Positions 34,501 through 45,689 of a DNA stretch of 64,000 nucleotides are shown here, piece by piece (positions within the stretch are counted from its first letter, which is position 1; each line of letters opens with the position of its first letter). The stretch spans positions 6,719,894-6,783,893 of the forward strand of contig NC_012873.2 in NCBI RefSeq assembly GCF_000003195.3, in the 5' to 3' direction. This DNA comes from Sorghum bicolor (taxonomy: Eukaryota; Streptophyta; Magnoliopsida; Poales; Poaceae). A program made the position numbers and the translations under genes. The notes under the pieces are model-generated. The model had not been told where the DNA came from. It saw only the letters and a list, made by a program, of their open reading frames with translations, and made no database searches.

Positions 34501-35775
34501 GAAACAGTGAGAATTCTGTTAGCTCTTGCAGCTTATGGAGATTGGGAGCTACATCACATGGATGTCAAATCAGCTTTCTTGAATGGTGATCTCCAAGAAC
34601 AAGTGTATGTTCACCAACCACCTGGGTTCACTGATGCAGCTCATTCAGACAAAGTGCTCAGATTGAACAAGGCTTTGTATGGTTTGAAACAGGCCCCTAG
34701 AGCCTGGAATGCCAGACTTGATCTGGAATTGAAGAAAATGGGTTTTCAGAGGAGCATAGTTGAACATGCAGTCTACAAAAGGGGAACAGGTGACTCTCTA
34801 CTCCTGATTGGAGTCTATGTGGATGATCTCATTATATGTGGGCCAGACAGCAAGATAATAGCTATCTTCAAAGATCAAATGAAAAAGGTGTTCAGCATGA
34901 GTGATCTTGGACTGCTCAATTATTATTTAGGCATGGAGGTGAAGCAGATGGGAGATCAAATTACAATCTGTAAGAAGGCATATGCTGCAAAAATTGTGGA
35001 GATGTGCAACATGACAAAGTGTAATCCAGTAGACACCCCTATGGAGGAGAGGTTGAAGCTCACTACGGCCAAGGAAGGTACTGAGCTTGATGTCACCAGA
35101 TACAGGAGCATTGTGGGCAGTTTGAGGTATCTGGTAAACACCAGACCTGACATTGCATATGCTGTGGGCATAGCCAGCAGATTTCTACAAGCACCAGCTA
35201 AGGAACATTGGTCTGTAGTCAAGAGAATTGTGAGGTACTTGGCAGGTACACTTGATTATGGGTGCAAGTTTCAGAAGGGGAAGAATTTTGGTCTCAACTT
35301 GTTGGGATACACTGATAGTGACTGTTCAGGTGATTTAGTTCACAGAAAAAGCACATCAGGGATTGTTTTCTTCTTGGGTTCAAATCTGGTGACTTGGGCT
35401 TCACAGAAGCAAAAGGTGGTTGCCTTATCATCTTGTGAAGCAGAATACATTGCTGCAGCACTAGGGGCATGTCAGGGAGTCTGGCTCAGTCGTTTGATAG
35501 CAGAGTTGCTGGGAGAAAAGGTTCAGAAGTTCAGACTTCTAGTGGACAACCAGTCTGCTATTGAGTTGGCTAAAAATCCAGTGTTCCATGATCGAAGTAA
35601 ACATAGTGACACAAGATTTCATTACATTCGAGACTGCATTGAGAAAGATGTTCTGGATGTAGACCACGTTGGGACAGACAGGCAGGTTGCTGATATTCTG
35701 ACGAAGCCTTTGGGGAGGATCAAGTTCGTGGAGTTCAGACTTAAACTTGGAGTCGGTCCAGTTCATAAGGATTAG
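31571..35775 (+). pseudogene. Copia gag-pol polyprotein with two lesions
   Basis: The ATG at 31571 opens an 815-codon frame. In order it shows: a UBN2-type gag; a CCHC zinc knuckle (CRNCGIYGHWAEDC, near residue 272); protease with DTGAS (near 347); a GAG-pre-integrase HHCC region (HARFGHLNFRSL ... CDGC); and an integrase core with HTDLCG, LRTDRGGEF and GVVERRNQ. A TAG at 34016 stops it and the same frame reopens directly after. RT begins near 34240, and a one-base frame change near 34460 splits it. The downstream frame (to 35775) holds LHHMDVKSAFLNG, the catalytic VYVDDLII, and RNase H (YTDSDCSGD, SSCEAEYIAA). Reverse transcription and integration would fail without a helper. The copia lineage is not determined. 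Confidence 0.9.
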
Positions 35776-35784
35776 GGGGTGAAA

Positions 35785-36189
35785 TGTTAGCTTTAGCTTG
35801 TTCTTTACTTTATGTAATCCTTTATGATTCGTATTCTGTTGCTTAGGCGCATAGAGTCCTAGTCGGTTCATAGATGTGCCTGAACCGGGCTTGGGCCGCG
35901 CAGTGAGTGTGTCCCCGCTGCGACGTCGGGCCTGTGCATGTTCCATCGGCGTTCCGTAAGATAAGGACGATCGATGGGGATGTCGTGGCGGTGGGGGAGT
36001 AAGGCTTCAAGCCTATATGAGCAAACAATGAATAACGTGGAGGGTGGCCCTCTCGGTTCGTATAAGCTTTGCCTCTGTTCGTGTTTCTTTCCAATTCTGT
36101 TCACGCTCACATTGCCTTCTAGGTTCTAGCCGCCGGGTGATCGCCATCTGCAGGAGACACGCCGTTGTCGAGCTCGGTTGTAGGGGCTC
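35785..36189 (+). repeat. 3' LTR of the Copia element, short by ten bases
   Basis: Matches 31082-31487 and then stops at GGGGCTC, directly followed by the host GACGC duplication. The terminal GGTTACAACA of the 5' LTR is absent, so this copy lacks the conserved CA end. Confidence 0.88.
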
Positions 36190-37518
36190 GACGCGAGGCG
36201 GATCACGAGCCGAGCGCTACTGGAGTGGCTCTCGGAGCTCGTTGTCGGCGCGCATCGAGGGCGCTACTTCCTCGACGCGTTCGGGGGGAGGGCGGTCGAG
36301 GTAACGGACGAGGACGACGGCCGTGGCGGCCTGGCGGGGGCGAGCCGCGCCGGTCTTTGTTTTCGCTAAGCTCGTTCAACCCCGCCAAGCGCTTGCGTGT
36401 CGCGGCGAGGATGACGCTGTGGCGAGCTAGACGGCGTCCTCGCGAACATGGAGAGCGTGTCCAGCGATCTTGCCGAGTTCATCATGCTGCTGCAGTGCTG
36501 CCCGCCGGCGCTGCACCGGCCGCTGGCCACGAACATCTACGCCGACTGCCAGGTGTTCGGCAGGCACCTCGAGAGGCGCCGTGTCATTGACTTCTTGCTG
36601 CACGACGAAGACGCTGCCGGCGGCGGCGAGCTAGGCGTTCTTCCCATATTCGGGCGCGCCGGCCTGGGGAAGACGACGCGCGTGCAGCACGTCTGCGACG
36701 AGCCCGCGGTGCGCCGACACTTCTCGCTGATCATGCAGGTGGACTTCCACTGCATGAGCCTCACGGTACCCAGCGAGGCCGTGCAGCTTCTGCGCTCTCT
36801 GTTCAGTGTCGCCAGCACGGCCAGCGTCGCCGGCGAGCAGCTGAGGCTTCTCGAGCGGAAGCTGCGCGGCGAGACGTTCTTGGCCGTGTTCGACAACGTC
36901 GACCCGCGCAAGAAGCGAGTGATGGACGCCATCATGCCGGCCCTGCGGCGCGGGCGGACAGGGAGCAGGATCATCGTGACCGGCAGCGACAGGCACGTCG
37001 TGGATCTCGGCACGACGAAGCCAATCATCTTGCGGCCGCTGCCGCCGGAGGAGTACTGGTTCTTCTTCAAGACGCACGCGTTCGGCAGCGCGGACGACGC
37101 CGAGGCGGACCCGCGGCTGGCGGCGGCAGGCCAGGCCATCGCCAAGAGGCTCCGCGGCTCCTTCTTCGGCGCCAAGGCCGTGGGCGCGCTGCTGAGGTCC
37201 CGCCCGGACCACAAGCTGTGGCGCCGGGTGCTGGCCGCCAGCCACGCCGAGTCTTCGTGGTTTGACCATGGCGGCTATGTAGCCGCCACGGCCGGCAGCC
37301 TCCTCCCTCCGCACGTGACGGTGCGCGGCGTCGCTGTCTCTGGCTCGCCAGTGAGAGGGCTCCTCGGCCTCCAAGACGCCACTTTGACAGCTCCCGCTGA
37401 TCCTGACGGTGGCGGCGGCCGGCTAGAATTGCCAGTGCTACTCTGCAAGTCGGTCTTCCCCTCCTACTGCCTGTACTACACCGCTTATTGCACAATCGAT
37501 ACAGAGAGCAAACAGTAA

Positions 37519-37944
37519 AAATCTCGCATACAGACAGCAATGCAATTCAAAATCACTTTTTTTTTTCCCTTCAAACTTTTGTGTTTACCAACACAAGGAA
37601 AAGAACTGCAAGCACGAACTGTGTGACATGCAGTTCGTGAATGGCATATTTGCAAATGGTCATGAAGAAATTCTGAAATTTTTTATTCACGTATCCGTTT
37701 CAGTGCAGAACCATTCAGAAATTTTGACCCGCTTTTCCATTTTAGAGAAGAACCGTTCTGCGTCTGAAGTTAAACGATATTTTGAAAAGCAGGATGGCTG
37801 CTGCTTGACTATTTCACTGACTGAATTTACTGATTTAGATTTCAAAGGGAGAACATTTATGTTTACAATGAACTCGGTGATTCCCTAGGAGTACCGTTTG
37901 CATTGACCAAAGATGATGACGACAATGATGGCAGAAATGCAGAA
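37519..37944. other. 3' flank between the NLR pseudogene and the FKBP gene
   Basis: An 86-codon frame (37628-37888, +) has no recognised domain. The last part should include the FKBP 3' UTR. Confidence 0.4.
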
Positions 37945-39354
37945 TCACAGGACCTTCAGCAGCTGAACCTCAAACACCAGTGGCTCCTTGGCATGAGACA
38001 GCAGACTTCGCCGCGGTCCAAACTACAATTTGAACCAAAAACAAGCAGAAGAATAATCGTAAGTCAGCTGTACTAATGTTCCTTCAAATAAAATCTAGAT
38101 AAAAGAGTACAGCATCCAGATTGTGCACCTCTTCTGGTATGGGCTTCAATGTCTCACTGATGTAGCCTACTTCAGGAGGAATCAGAGCCCTCCTCTTGCC
38201 TGCACAGTGCATACCAAGTCATGAAAACGGTTAGAATAAAATGGCAGTCCTAAAACCATAGTGTCAACCATCAAGATTGACATCATTATAAGGAAAAAAA
38301 CTGAACAATTTAACTGGAACTAAGCTGCTATCCAAATTACCTCCGGCCTTCATCCCAATTATGACGTCTTTCAGGCCTCGAATCATCTGAACAGCACATA
38401 AGCTATAGACATCACAATAAACAAATTCACAGAACTAGAAACTGCAGCTGAGTGCACCTAGAGGATAAGAATGTGGGGGGAAAATTCAGGAGTGAAGCTT
38501 GTAACCTCTTCTCCACCAAGTGCAAGTGTTACCGGCTTGCTCTCACCGCTGAACTGGTCCACCGTGCTGAGTTGCAGCAAACAGTGGAAAACACCGTGAG
38601 ACCACCACATAACTGGACTCGATCTAACTGAAACCTCAACACGTTTTCAAGGTATGTACTGAACAACACTGGCATTAGAATTCCACACACACCTATGCAC
38701 GAAATAACCGTTTGCGCGGCGGCAGACGTAGTTGAACTGCACCAGATCCCCATCCTGTGCTTCAGGCCCCTCCCCGTCGACGACATCTTCAGATCAAGAA
38801 GCACAATTCGTCCATGAGCAATGAGAAACATGACTGAAAACTGTGAGACTGACAGCAACTCTCTGCTACCAGTACAGTACCTTCGAGTATGACTCCGCTG
38901 TCCAGCTTCCGGTACCTGAAAACTTCAAAATGGAATCAAGAGATCAGATTGCGTAACCACTGGCAAAATCTGTATAGCCGCGACGACTCGTTCCGCGTTA
39001 CCTGATGATATCAGGCTCCAACATTGCTGCTTGCGCCGGCATGGAGAGGGCCACAGCACCGAGAACCACCAGCTCTGAAACTGCCCTCCGCCTAGAGAGC
39101 GCACAGGTTGCCTTCAGAGACGAAGCCTTACTGCGGCGTGCCGGCCGGATCTTCTTCGGTTCCGACGGACACCTGCATCTGATTCAAAGAACTCCCGGAC
39201 GGGGCCAAGAGAGGACTGAGATTCTAAGAACTGAACACAATTCCTTTTCTCGTCTTGACTGTAGGAGGAAATGAGATGGCGTTCCGCATTACATTGGAGA
39301 CGAGGAAGCGCGCGGGAATAGATTGCTGAGTGACGTGAGCGACGCAGACTCCAT
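37945..39354 (-). CDS. Thylakoid-lumen FKBP-type peptidyl-prolyl isomerase (FKBP16-1-like), 8 exons
   Basis: Eight exons join in frame with GT/AG borders: 39293-39354, 39002-39172, 38881-38915, 38693-38786, 38506-38566, 38341-38386, 38129-38199 and 37945-38022, 618 bp and 205 residues. The N-terminus (MESASLTSLSNLFPRASSSP) is a Ser-rich chloroplast transit peptide. A twin-arginine, hydrophobic segment (RRRAVSELVVLGAVALSMP) ending in AQA-A fits lumen targeting and cleavage. The FKBP fold follows: GDLVQFNYVC, DQFSGESKPVTLALG, MIRGLKDVIIGMKAGGKRRA, LIPPEVGY and the final strand EPLVFEVQLLKVL. The family catalyses proline isomerisation or acts as a chaperone in photosynthetic assembly; several active-site aromatics look changed, so activity is uncertain. 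The length is close to the roughly 207 residues I recall for Arabidopsis FKBP16-1, a paralogue call made from memory. Confidence 0.88.
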
Positions 39355-39464
39355 TGTTGCAGCTTCGACCAACTGGATAATGGGACGTCGGCGGTCGGCC
39401 CAGCTGATGAAAAGGGATAACGATGTGACAATAAAATACTTTATGTGGACAGCCATGCCAACTC

Positions 39465-39504
39465 GACGAGATGGCCGAGTTGGTCTAAGGCGCCAGATTA
39501 AGGT

Positions 39505-39537
<33 letters not shown>

Positions 39538-39545
39538 TCTCGTCA
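39465..39545 (+). tRNA. tRNA-Leu(AAG)
   Basis: 81 nt. Acceptor stem GACGAGA pairs with TCTCGTC, with discriminator A at 39545. The anticodon stem CCAGA/TCTGG encloses the loop TTAAGGT, giving anticodon AAG. A long variable arm (class II) and the B-box GGTTCAAATCC are present. CCA is not encoded, as expected. No intron. It lies about 110 bp from the FKBP start codon on the opposite strand. Confidence 0.93.
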
Positions 39546-39693
39546 GTCTTTTTTCATATGACCTTCAAGAAAGGTTATTTTTTTTCCTATGACCTTCAGG
39601 AATACTCGTATTATTCTTAGTCTTTTTTCATATGACCTTATGACCTTCACGAAAGGTTTTTTTTTTCCTATGACCTTTAGGAACATTATTCTT
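39546..39693 (+). repeat. Two 75-bp repeats starting at the tRNA terminator
   Basis: AGTCTTTTTTCATATGACCT starts both copies (near 39545 and 39619). Each also has AAGGTT, a long T run and CCTATGACCTT. The T run of copy 1 directly follows the tRNA and can serve as the Pol III terminator. A related motif (TTTTTCATATGACCTCCAGG) appears near 48634. Confidence 0.6.
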
Positions 39694-41080
39694 TTAATTT
39701 CCACTAGTATAGTCAGGGACAAAGCCAGAAAAAATTGTAGGAAGAGCTGAACAAAATTGCTACATCGATTTAACTTTAATATAACCCCTCACAATAGAAA
39801 AAATATATAAGCTTGAAGTAGTCTTATATTAATTTACAAAATATATCTAAAAATAAAGGTCTCAGCCCACCCTACCTTATAAATTTGTGTCTAAAATTAG
39901 AAGCAAAAACACTAGAAGCTCCACTAAATCAGCAGCGGTAGAGCCTCCCTAGCCCCACCGCTAGCTTCGTTCATGAGTATAGTGCCCGTGCTAACGCTAC
40001 GATGATATCTAGGTTGACATACATTAAACAATAGTTCATCAATGAATTGAAAAATATGGTACATGTTAACCATCTATTGTACTTGATCAATGGTTATTAC
40101 ATCAGTGATCCACAAATTGTTTCGAGATAAGAACAAAATTTTACTAATGGATTGTGCCATGTCCCATATAACCTTACACTTTCTCTGTGGCCTCCAATCT
40201 CCATGATACATACGTCCCACTTGACAACACAACTTAGATTAGCTACAAACTCTTTTTACTCTATATGTTTATGAGGTATTATACTATAAATCCCTTCTTG
40301 CTCTGCTTCTGCTCACCCCTGTCTCCTCTCATCTTTCCGGCTCCCGCCACGAGGGAAAATGAATGAATCTTGTGTGGATGTCTGAGTTACAGCTGCTGGT
40401 GACCCTTGCTCAGCTGTGCTACATCCTTGTATTATTAATCTTCATGCCATTTCCTGCTCCAATTAACTCTCTGGAAATAGAAACCTTGCAACTACTTTCG
40501 TCAACCAAGTTAGTTTTCATCTAATTTGATATGTACCTGCAAAGCCATGACAAATGAACGAATAGTTAATCTTGGAGTGAAACCATAGAATTGACAGCGC
40601 AAAGCTGAATGTAAAATCCGAGCACAACATCATATCCAACTAAGATTTGGGATACCTTTTCCTGCAAGCAGGCCACACAGCAACAACATCTCCAAAGCTA
40701 AGCATCAGTTCGAATATATGCTCAATCCTCCATGTCACTGGAAGTAACATCTAAGCACCTGAAAGACTAATCTTGTATCAGACTATCAGTAGGCAACAAC
40801 TGCAGAGCAGTAACTATATGTGAGCATATCACATAAATCAAAAGACAATTTAAATGAAAGGGTCAATTATTAAAAGGAGAAAATCTTAAGATGGCATGCC
40901 TCAAACCCAGCAGAGAGGCAAGCAGCCCCCAAAAACATACTGTAGTGATCGCTGATGAATCCTAAACTTATCCTAATCTACTTCACTTCAAATGCGGTGT
41001 GCCACAATTGGATTACAACCACCGATTGTAGAAATAAAAATGTGTTGATATGGGAGAGCTTTGCCTTCCAGGTGGCCTCT
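39694..41080. other. Intergenic or intronic, no exon assigned
   Basis: AT-rich, without ORFs above 60 codons. GTGCCCGTGCTAACGCTACG near 39982 resembles a motif also seen near 43852 (GCCCGTGCGTTGCTAC), probably from an old repeat. Confidence 0.4.
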
Positions 41081-41465
41081 AGCTCGGCGACCTCATGCTC
41101 ACGCAATGCAATGTAGCTCTGCATCTCACGCTCCTTCATGGTGTGAAAAAAAAAACAGAAAACAAGATAAAATTAGTTTTCAGTTGCTCATATCTGCCTC
41201 CTTGGCTCTCTGAGAATCAGGATGTTTCCCGTTGTTAGGTATGGTAGGAAACTTATACTACACAAGAACAACTTCTATCAATTTAAAATTTGAAGTTTCC
41301 ATGGTAAAGATTATGCTTAGTATTCTGGACAATTTCTTGATCATGTTCCTTAGCGGGCAATGTAGTAAAATTGGGACGATCTGCTTCAGCAACCATTGAT
41401 TCCAGATCACCTGGTGTGGTTTGCTCTTGAGCATTCTTATCCCCAGGCTGTTGCTGAAAAAAAAA
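41081..41465 (-). other. Candidate minus-strand exons, unrecognised gene
   Basis: Two protein-like stretches on the minus strand. One (41330-41458) follows a T-rich AG acceptor and reads QQPGDKNAQEQTTPGDLESM, then VAEADRPNFTTLPAKEHDQ. The other (about 41080-41145) reads MKEREMQSYIALREHEVAEL and looks helical or coiled-coil. They may belong with 42705-43000 as one gene, but I could not join the phases and recognise no family. Old or degenerate exons are possible. Confidence 0.3.
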
Positions 41466-42704
41466 TAATTTGGAGATGACATATTAGATGAAAAGTAAAA
41501 TAAGCCTTTTTCTCGACCTACAGTTTTCCTAGGCTAAATGCAGGCTGTAGGATGTGATCAGCAAAAAAAGAGTGCCACAGGACAACAAATTATTAACAAT
41601 ATAAGCATTTGACAGTAGTTGTACACTGCAGATTTTCACATTTGATCTTATCTGAAAGTAAAAGTTCTTATTTAAGAACCTTAATCCTGAATAATCCCAT
41701 AATCTTTCCTAGCAAGTATATTGCAAGATTGTGACAAATTCTAATACATAATGCAGTGAGCGCTGCTTATCCCAAATTAAATTAGATTTGTTGCATCCAA
41801 ACAAATGAATTCTAGTGCCCCATAGAATGGAGATTAATTAAACCAATTTTGAAGCATGTGTCATACTTTTGAGAAAAAAATAAAGCTTACCAAATGATAG
41901 ATGCAGATATACCTGTCTTGATTTTCACTTGTAATTTCTAAGTCTCTACCTGCAGTCAAAATTAATTATTAGACCAGAACCAAAAAAGGATTGGAGCAAA
42001 GAGTAGGGATATCTGTCTTGCATTCAGTGCATGCCAGGCTATTCAGAGGTAAATCTAAGAAAAGCAATGCAATATCTTGATAATCTTCAGTTACTTCTAG
42101 TTCTAGCATTCATAGCCAATAGCAATAAATACAGAAACAGGTTCAGACTTCTGAAAGAACTGCTTGGTATATCCTGTACCTTTTAGAATGAACTTGAAGG
42201 CGAGGACAAGAGGCACCGCATGCACTACGCAGGCACAGGAGCGCTGGCTGCCGGTGCCACTTTGGGTTCAGAAATGTATTCAAAAATTAAAACAAAAATC
42301 TAAATATCCTTTTGTTTTCATTACCTCTCCCCTCTCTTCCATCAGTTTTACTCGCACCCCACCGCGCACCCCAAAAATTTAAACAAAAAATCTAACTATC
42401 TTCGTTTTCATTACCTGTCCCCTCTCTTCCATCAGTTAAATTACAAGGGTGCATGGTTCAATGTTTTGGGCCTTCACTAACCATATACCTTTGGTAGTTT
42501 TTGACCTGAAAAATTCAAGAAATTTTTACTAAATTTACAGATAGATTGCGCAAAAGCCAGGAAGTTCCTTCTAAGAAAAGACAGAAAAATATGAAACAAT
42601 AAAAAATGCCTTCCTTTGAAAGCATCCATCTCCCTAAAATTCGTGCCAAAAAAATTATTCAAAAGTGTACTCTTTCCTTAAAAGAGTTGGAATGAACGAT
42701 ATAA

Positions 42705-43000
42705 TCAGATGAAAGAAAGTTCATTTGGTGCTGTCCCCACTGTCTTGACATCAGACAGAGCATCCCCATTCGAGGGATTCGGCAACTCAGCCTACACGAA
42801 ATCACCTAAATGAACGCGCAGTAGGTACTCACCACGGTGTTCTTCCTCGCCACATCCAAGACCTGTAGAAGAGCAACACATAACGCAAATATCAACAAAT
42901 CTGGTAAAGCGTCAGTAGGCAAGGAGGCACGGAGAGGGATGTTCACCGGGGTCGGCGGCACGATCGGCGAGGGAAGCAGCGATGCTGGTGAAGGAGGCAT
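42705..43000 (-). CDS. Possible small three-exon gene, unrecognised
   Basis: Exons 42947-43000, 42833-42862 and 42705-42791 join with phase-0 GT/AG borders into a 56-residue frame: a Pro-rich start (MPPSPASLLPSPIVPPTP), then VLDVARKNTV, then AELPNPSNGDALSDVKTVGT and a stop. The gene may instead continue to the exon-like stretches near 41.4 and 41.1 kb. An overlapping minus-strand frame from an ATG at 43175 (MATVVSSRAADSLPPAAS, then a hydrophobic AVLLFLSSLLVAVV) runs through the first exon in another phase and could be the true start. I recognise no family. Confidence 0.3.
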
Positions 43001-43296
43001 CAGGCGCGCCCCACGTCTCGACTACCTTGGAGGCGTCCACTGCTCTTGCGTGGGCCTCGACCACTGCAACTAGCAGGGAAGAGAGGAAGAGAAGCACTGC
43101 CCTCTCGCCTGCCTGCCGAGGAGAAGCTGCGGGAGGAAGAGAATCGGCGGCACGGGAGGAGACCACCGTGGCCATCCATTTCTTTTTTTCCTTTTTACTT
43201 TTTTCCCGAGGTAGCAGGCTTCGAACCTAGGTTGTCTCACGTGGGAAGTGCGGATGTCAGGCGTTGAGGCTGGAGCATGTCGTGCGTTGAAGCCTT

Positions 43297-43820
43297 GGGA
43301 GTCGATACAACCTATATTTATTTTTAATTTTCAGGTTCAGCCGTCTCGATCCATCTACATAAAGGCGCGACTTTCTACAAGCTCCTCGGTGCTCATGGCT
43401 GAAGCGGCAAGTCTTGCACTTGCGGCCACAATTTTACAGCAATGAATATTAGTGACTGTCACTTCTTATCGGATTGCCAGCAACTTGTTTACTTTCTCAA
43501 CAGGGAAGACATCACCAACCCACCTGACTGGCGCATCAAACCTTTCACACAGATCTTTGCTAACTGTGTGACTAATAGGCAGTCATATTTACACAAGATC
43601 CACAGAAGTTTAAATAGCACAACTGACTCTCTAGCTAGGCAGGCTTATTCTTCGGATACCTTGCAGTTTGAAAGCCATTGCTCTTCTGTGCATTGTGGTA
43701 CAATCTGCTCTGTTTTGCAAGCTCTATTTACTGTAGACTTGCCTCATGTAAACATTATCGCAGCTTCATGCTGCTAATTAATATAGCCCTGTTTCTTGTC
43801 AAAAAAAAACACAGGATTGG
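43297..43820 (+). mobile_element. 5'-truncated LINE, RNase H-like 3' end
   Basis: From about 43350 the frame reads as the C-terminal RNase H-like (RVT_3) domain of plant L1-type LINEs: SIYIKARLSTSSSVLMAEAA, then SDCQQLVYFLN and DSLARQAYSS. A one-base frame break lies near 43443. A nine-base A run sits at 43801-43809 after the stop. GTTGAAGCCTT occurs at 43286-43296 and again at 43821-43831, a plausible 11-bp target duplication, although about 11 bases separate the A run from the second copy. No RT domain remains, so the copy is dead. Confidence 0.65.
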
Positions 43821-43831
43821 GTTGAAGCCTT

Positions 43832-45500
43832 TGAGAGGTACTAGGTAGCATGCCCGTGCGTTGCTACAGGATAACTAATAATTTGTATTAAAAACATACG
43901 GATCGCACAATAAAATAATAATACTATAAAAAAATAAATATTCAAAAATAAAGTTTGTGAAATTACAGTAGAGCACAGATAACATCATTTGAAGTCCTCC
44001 CATGAATAACGAAGACTAGACAATACGCCTTCCAACAATCTCAACAGATTTTTCACCCGAATATATTAATTGTCCATGACCTTGGTATAGGTCAGCTCTC
44101 AAAGTATCCTAATTGTTCCTCATGTTTAGTCTAAAACGCGAACTCTCAATCTTGATGTAGATGTCAACTTCGAACTGCTGGAAAACATACTCACTCCCCT
44201 TGCCCATATGGAGTCCGAAGTGTATAGAATTAGACCACAATCATAGTATAATACATTTAATGGATAACATATATAATTTGAACATGTTATGATTTCAACA
44301 GAGAAGAAAAATATATGGCTAAAAATATCCAACGAGGCTAAAGAATCCATAGATACATAAAACTTGCTTTAAATTTTAAGCAACATTTAGAAGTGATGGA
44401 TCTTGACTTCTGAGCAAACAAACAAGATATCCATCACACAGTGGTGACACAAGATATTTCCATGAAAATGCAAGAGCACCTTGCTTGAACATAAGGATCA
44501 AATCAATATGAATTTTAACTAAAGATGCCTAATAAAAAATGAAAATCCTTATCCTCTACCACCCTATTTCCATATGAATCCTAGCTAACACCTGTTTTCA
44601 TACCCCACAGGATCACAACTCATATTCCTTCTCCTAACCTTTTTATCTTCCCGTTGTATTTTTAATAATTGAATATTGACATGTAGAAAGCATCCTATTA
44701 TAACCCTATTATAATAGTATAAATTAATAAGCTACTTACCCCTTGTATATTATTCACCTCACTAAATAGAAAAGGACGCAGCGACCCAATAGAAACATAA
44801 TAATGCTCAGTGGGCCAATGCTTGTATCATTGCAAACCACAACGATCTTTGCAGTCATCTGGAGATTTTCATCCATACTCAAAGTTGGCCAATTATGTAT
44901 CTTCCCATCAGTTATGAATCAACTCATTATGAGAATAAAATGGTCCAGTTTTTTTTTGACAATTATATAACATCAGCATATCCATTATCGCAAAAAAAGA
45001 CATTTGTGTCTGAAGGTGTCATTCTTGTAAGGAATATCTCCATAATCATCTTTTGGAATGTTCTAGCATTCCAGTTATATAGGAAATCATTGAGCGTCAA
45101 AATTACATGCAATCCAAATAATACCATTGCTAAAAAAAGGATTATTTTTGCAAGTACATTAACAGTTTTGTCTTGATAATACGAAATGGCCATGATAATG
45201 CACTAATTAGTAGAGAGGGGCAAAGGCACATGTGCCTACCTGAGAAGTCAGCAGTAAGCGCTCCAACTTTACTCTTTGTGTCTTCTATTTCAAAAGGTTC
45301 CTCTTTACAATACTATTTTGTTTCTCTTGACCTTGCTGTACTGAACACTCCTATCTCATTTTAAGAATCTAGAGGTTTTTGTACTGATAGCCTGACACTT
45401 GGAGTTGTTATTGGTGGAGATGGGCAATCCTCTGAATCTGTCATTACTGCATTCAGAGAGTTCACAGGATCTAGCCAAGCACAAAGAGTTGTGTAAATAC
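43832..45500. other. No gene assigned
   Basis: AT-rich with short ORFs on both strands (for example 44895-45176) lacking domains. It includes AGCATGCCCGTGCGTTGCTA near 43848, a motif common in grass repeats. It could be an intron of a flanking gene. Confidence 0.35.
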
Positions 45501-45689
45501 TGATACCTCATAGAGGGATGCATTGAAATAATGGAAAGTAGTTTCTTGAGTAAGCTGTAAGGCTGGAAGTAAAAGACAGAGGAATCACCATAGAAAATAG
45601 TTGGAGACTTGTTAAACTACATAGTACCTGATTTTGAACAAGAACATTGTTCTGACTTTTTTTTATAATAACATTGTTCTGATTGGCTC

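Larger units (their letters stand above)
31082..36189 (+). mobile_element. Ty1/copia LTR retrotransposon inserted in the NLR gene
   Basis: Two LTRs in direct orientation, a tRNA-Met-type primer site, and gag-pol in copia order (gag, protease, integrase, RT, RNase H). The 5-bp target duplication GACGC lies at 31077-31081 and 36190-36194, and removing element plus one copy restores the host frame at that point. The LTRs differ by about six substitutions, all transitions, and one indel over 405 bp. One stop and one frameshift disable the polyprotein. The 3' LTR lacks the last ten bases of the 5' LTR. Confidence 0.95.
30921..37518 (+). pseudogene. CC-NB-ARC (NLR-type) resistance-like gene, split by a Copia element
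   Basis: Left part 30921-31081 starts at an ATG and encodes a typical Rx-N/CC start (MAEAVVSAVVADLVGRAISL). It continues in frame at 36195 once the retrotransposon and one GACGC copy are set aside (ITSRALLEWLSELVVGA). Two frame breaks lie near 36360 and 36420. The NB-ARC part is open from 36448 (356 codons): P-loop GRAGLGKTT (residues 69-77), kinase-2-like LAVFDNV, RNBS-B-like GSRIIVTGS, RNBS-C-like LRPLPPEEYWFFFKTHAFG, and a weak GLPL-like GSFFGAKAVGALL. There is no leucine-rich repeat; the frame ends about 110 residues later at 37518. NLRs act in cytosolic pathogen sensing. This copy cannot make a full product, though a short NB-ARC protein from 36448 is possible. Confidence 0.85.

Noticed and set aside
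37628..37888. 86-codon plus-strand ORF after the NLR pseudogene
   Set aside because: No domain or start context, and AT-rich. It may be decayed but cannot be tied to a family.
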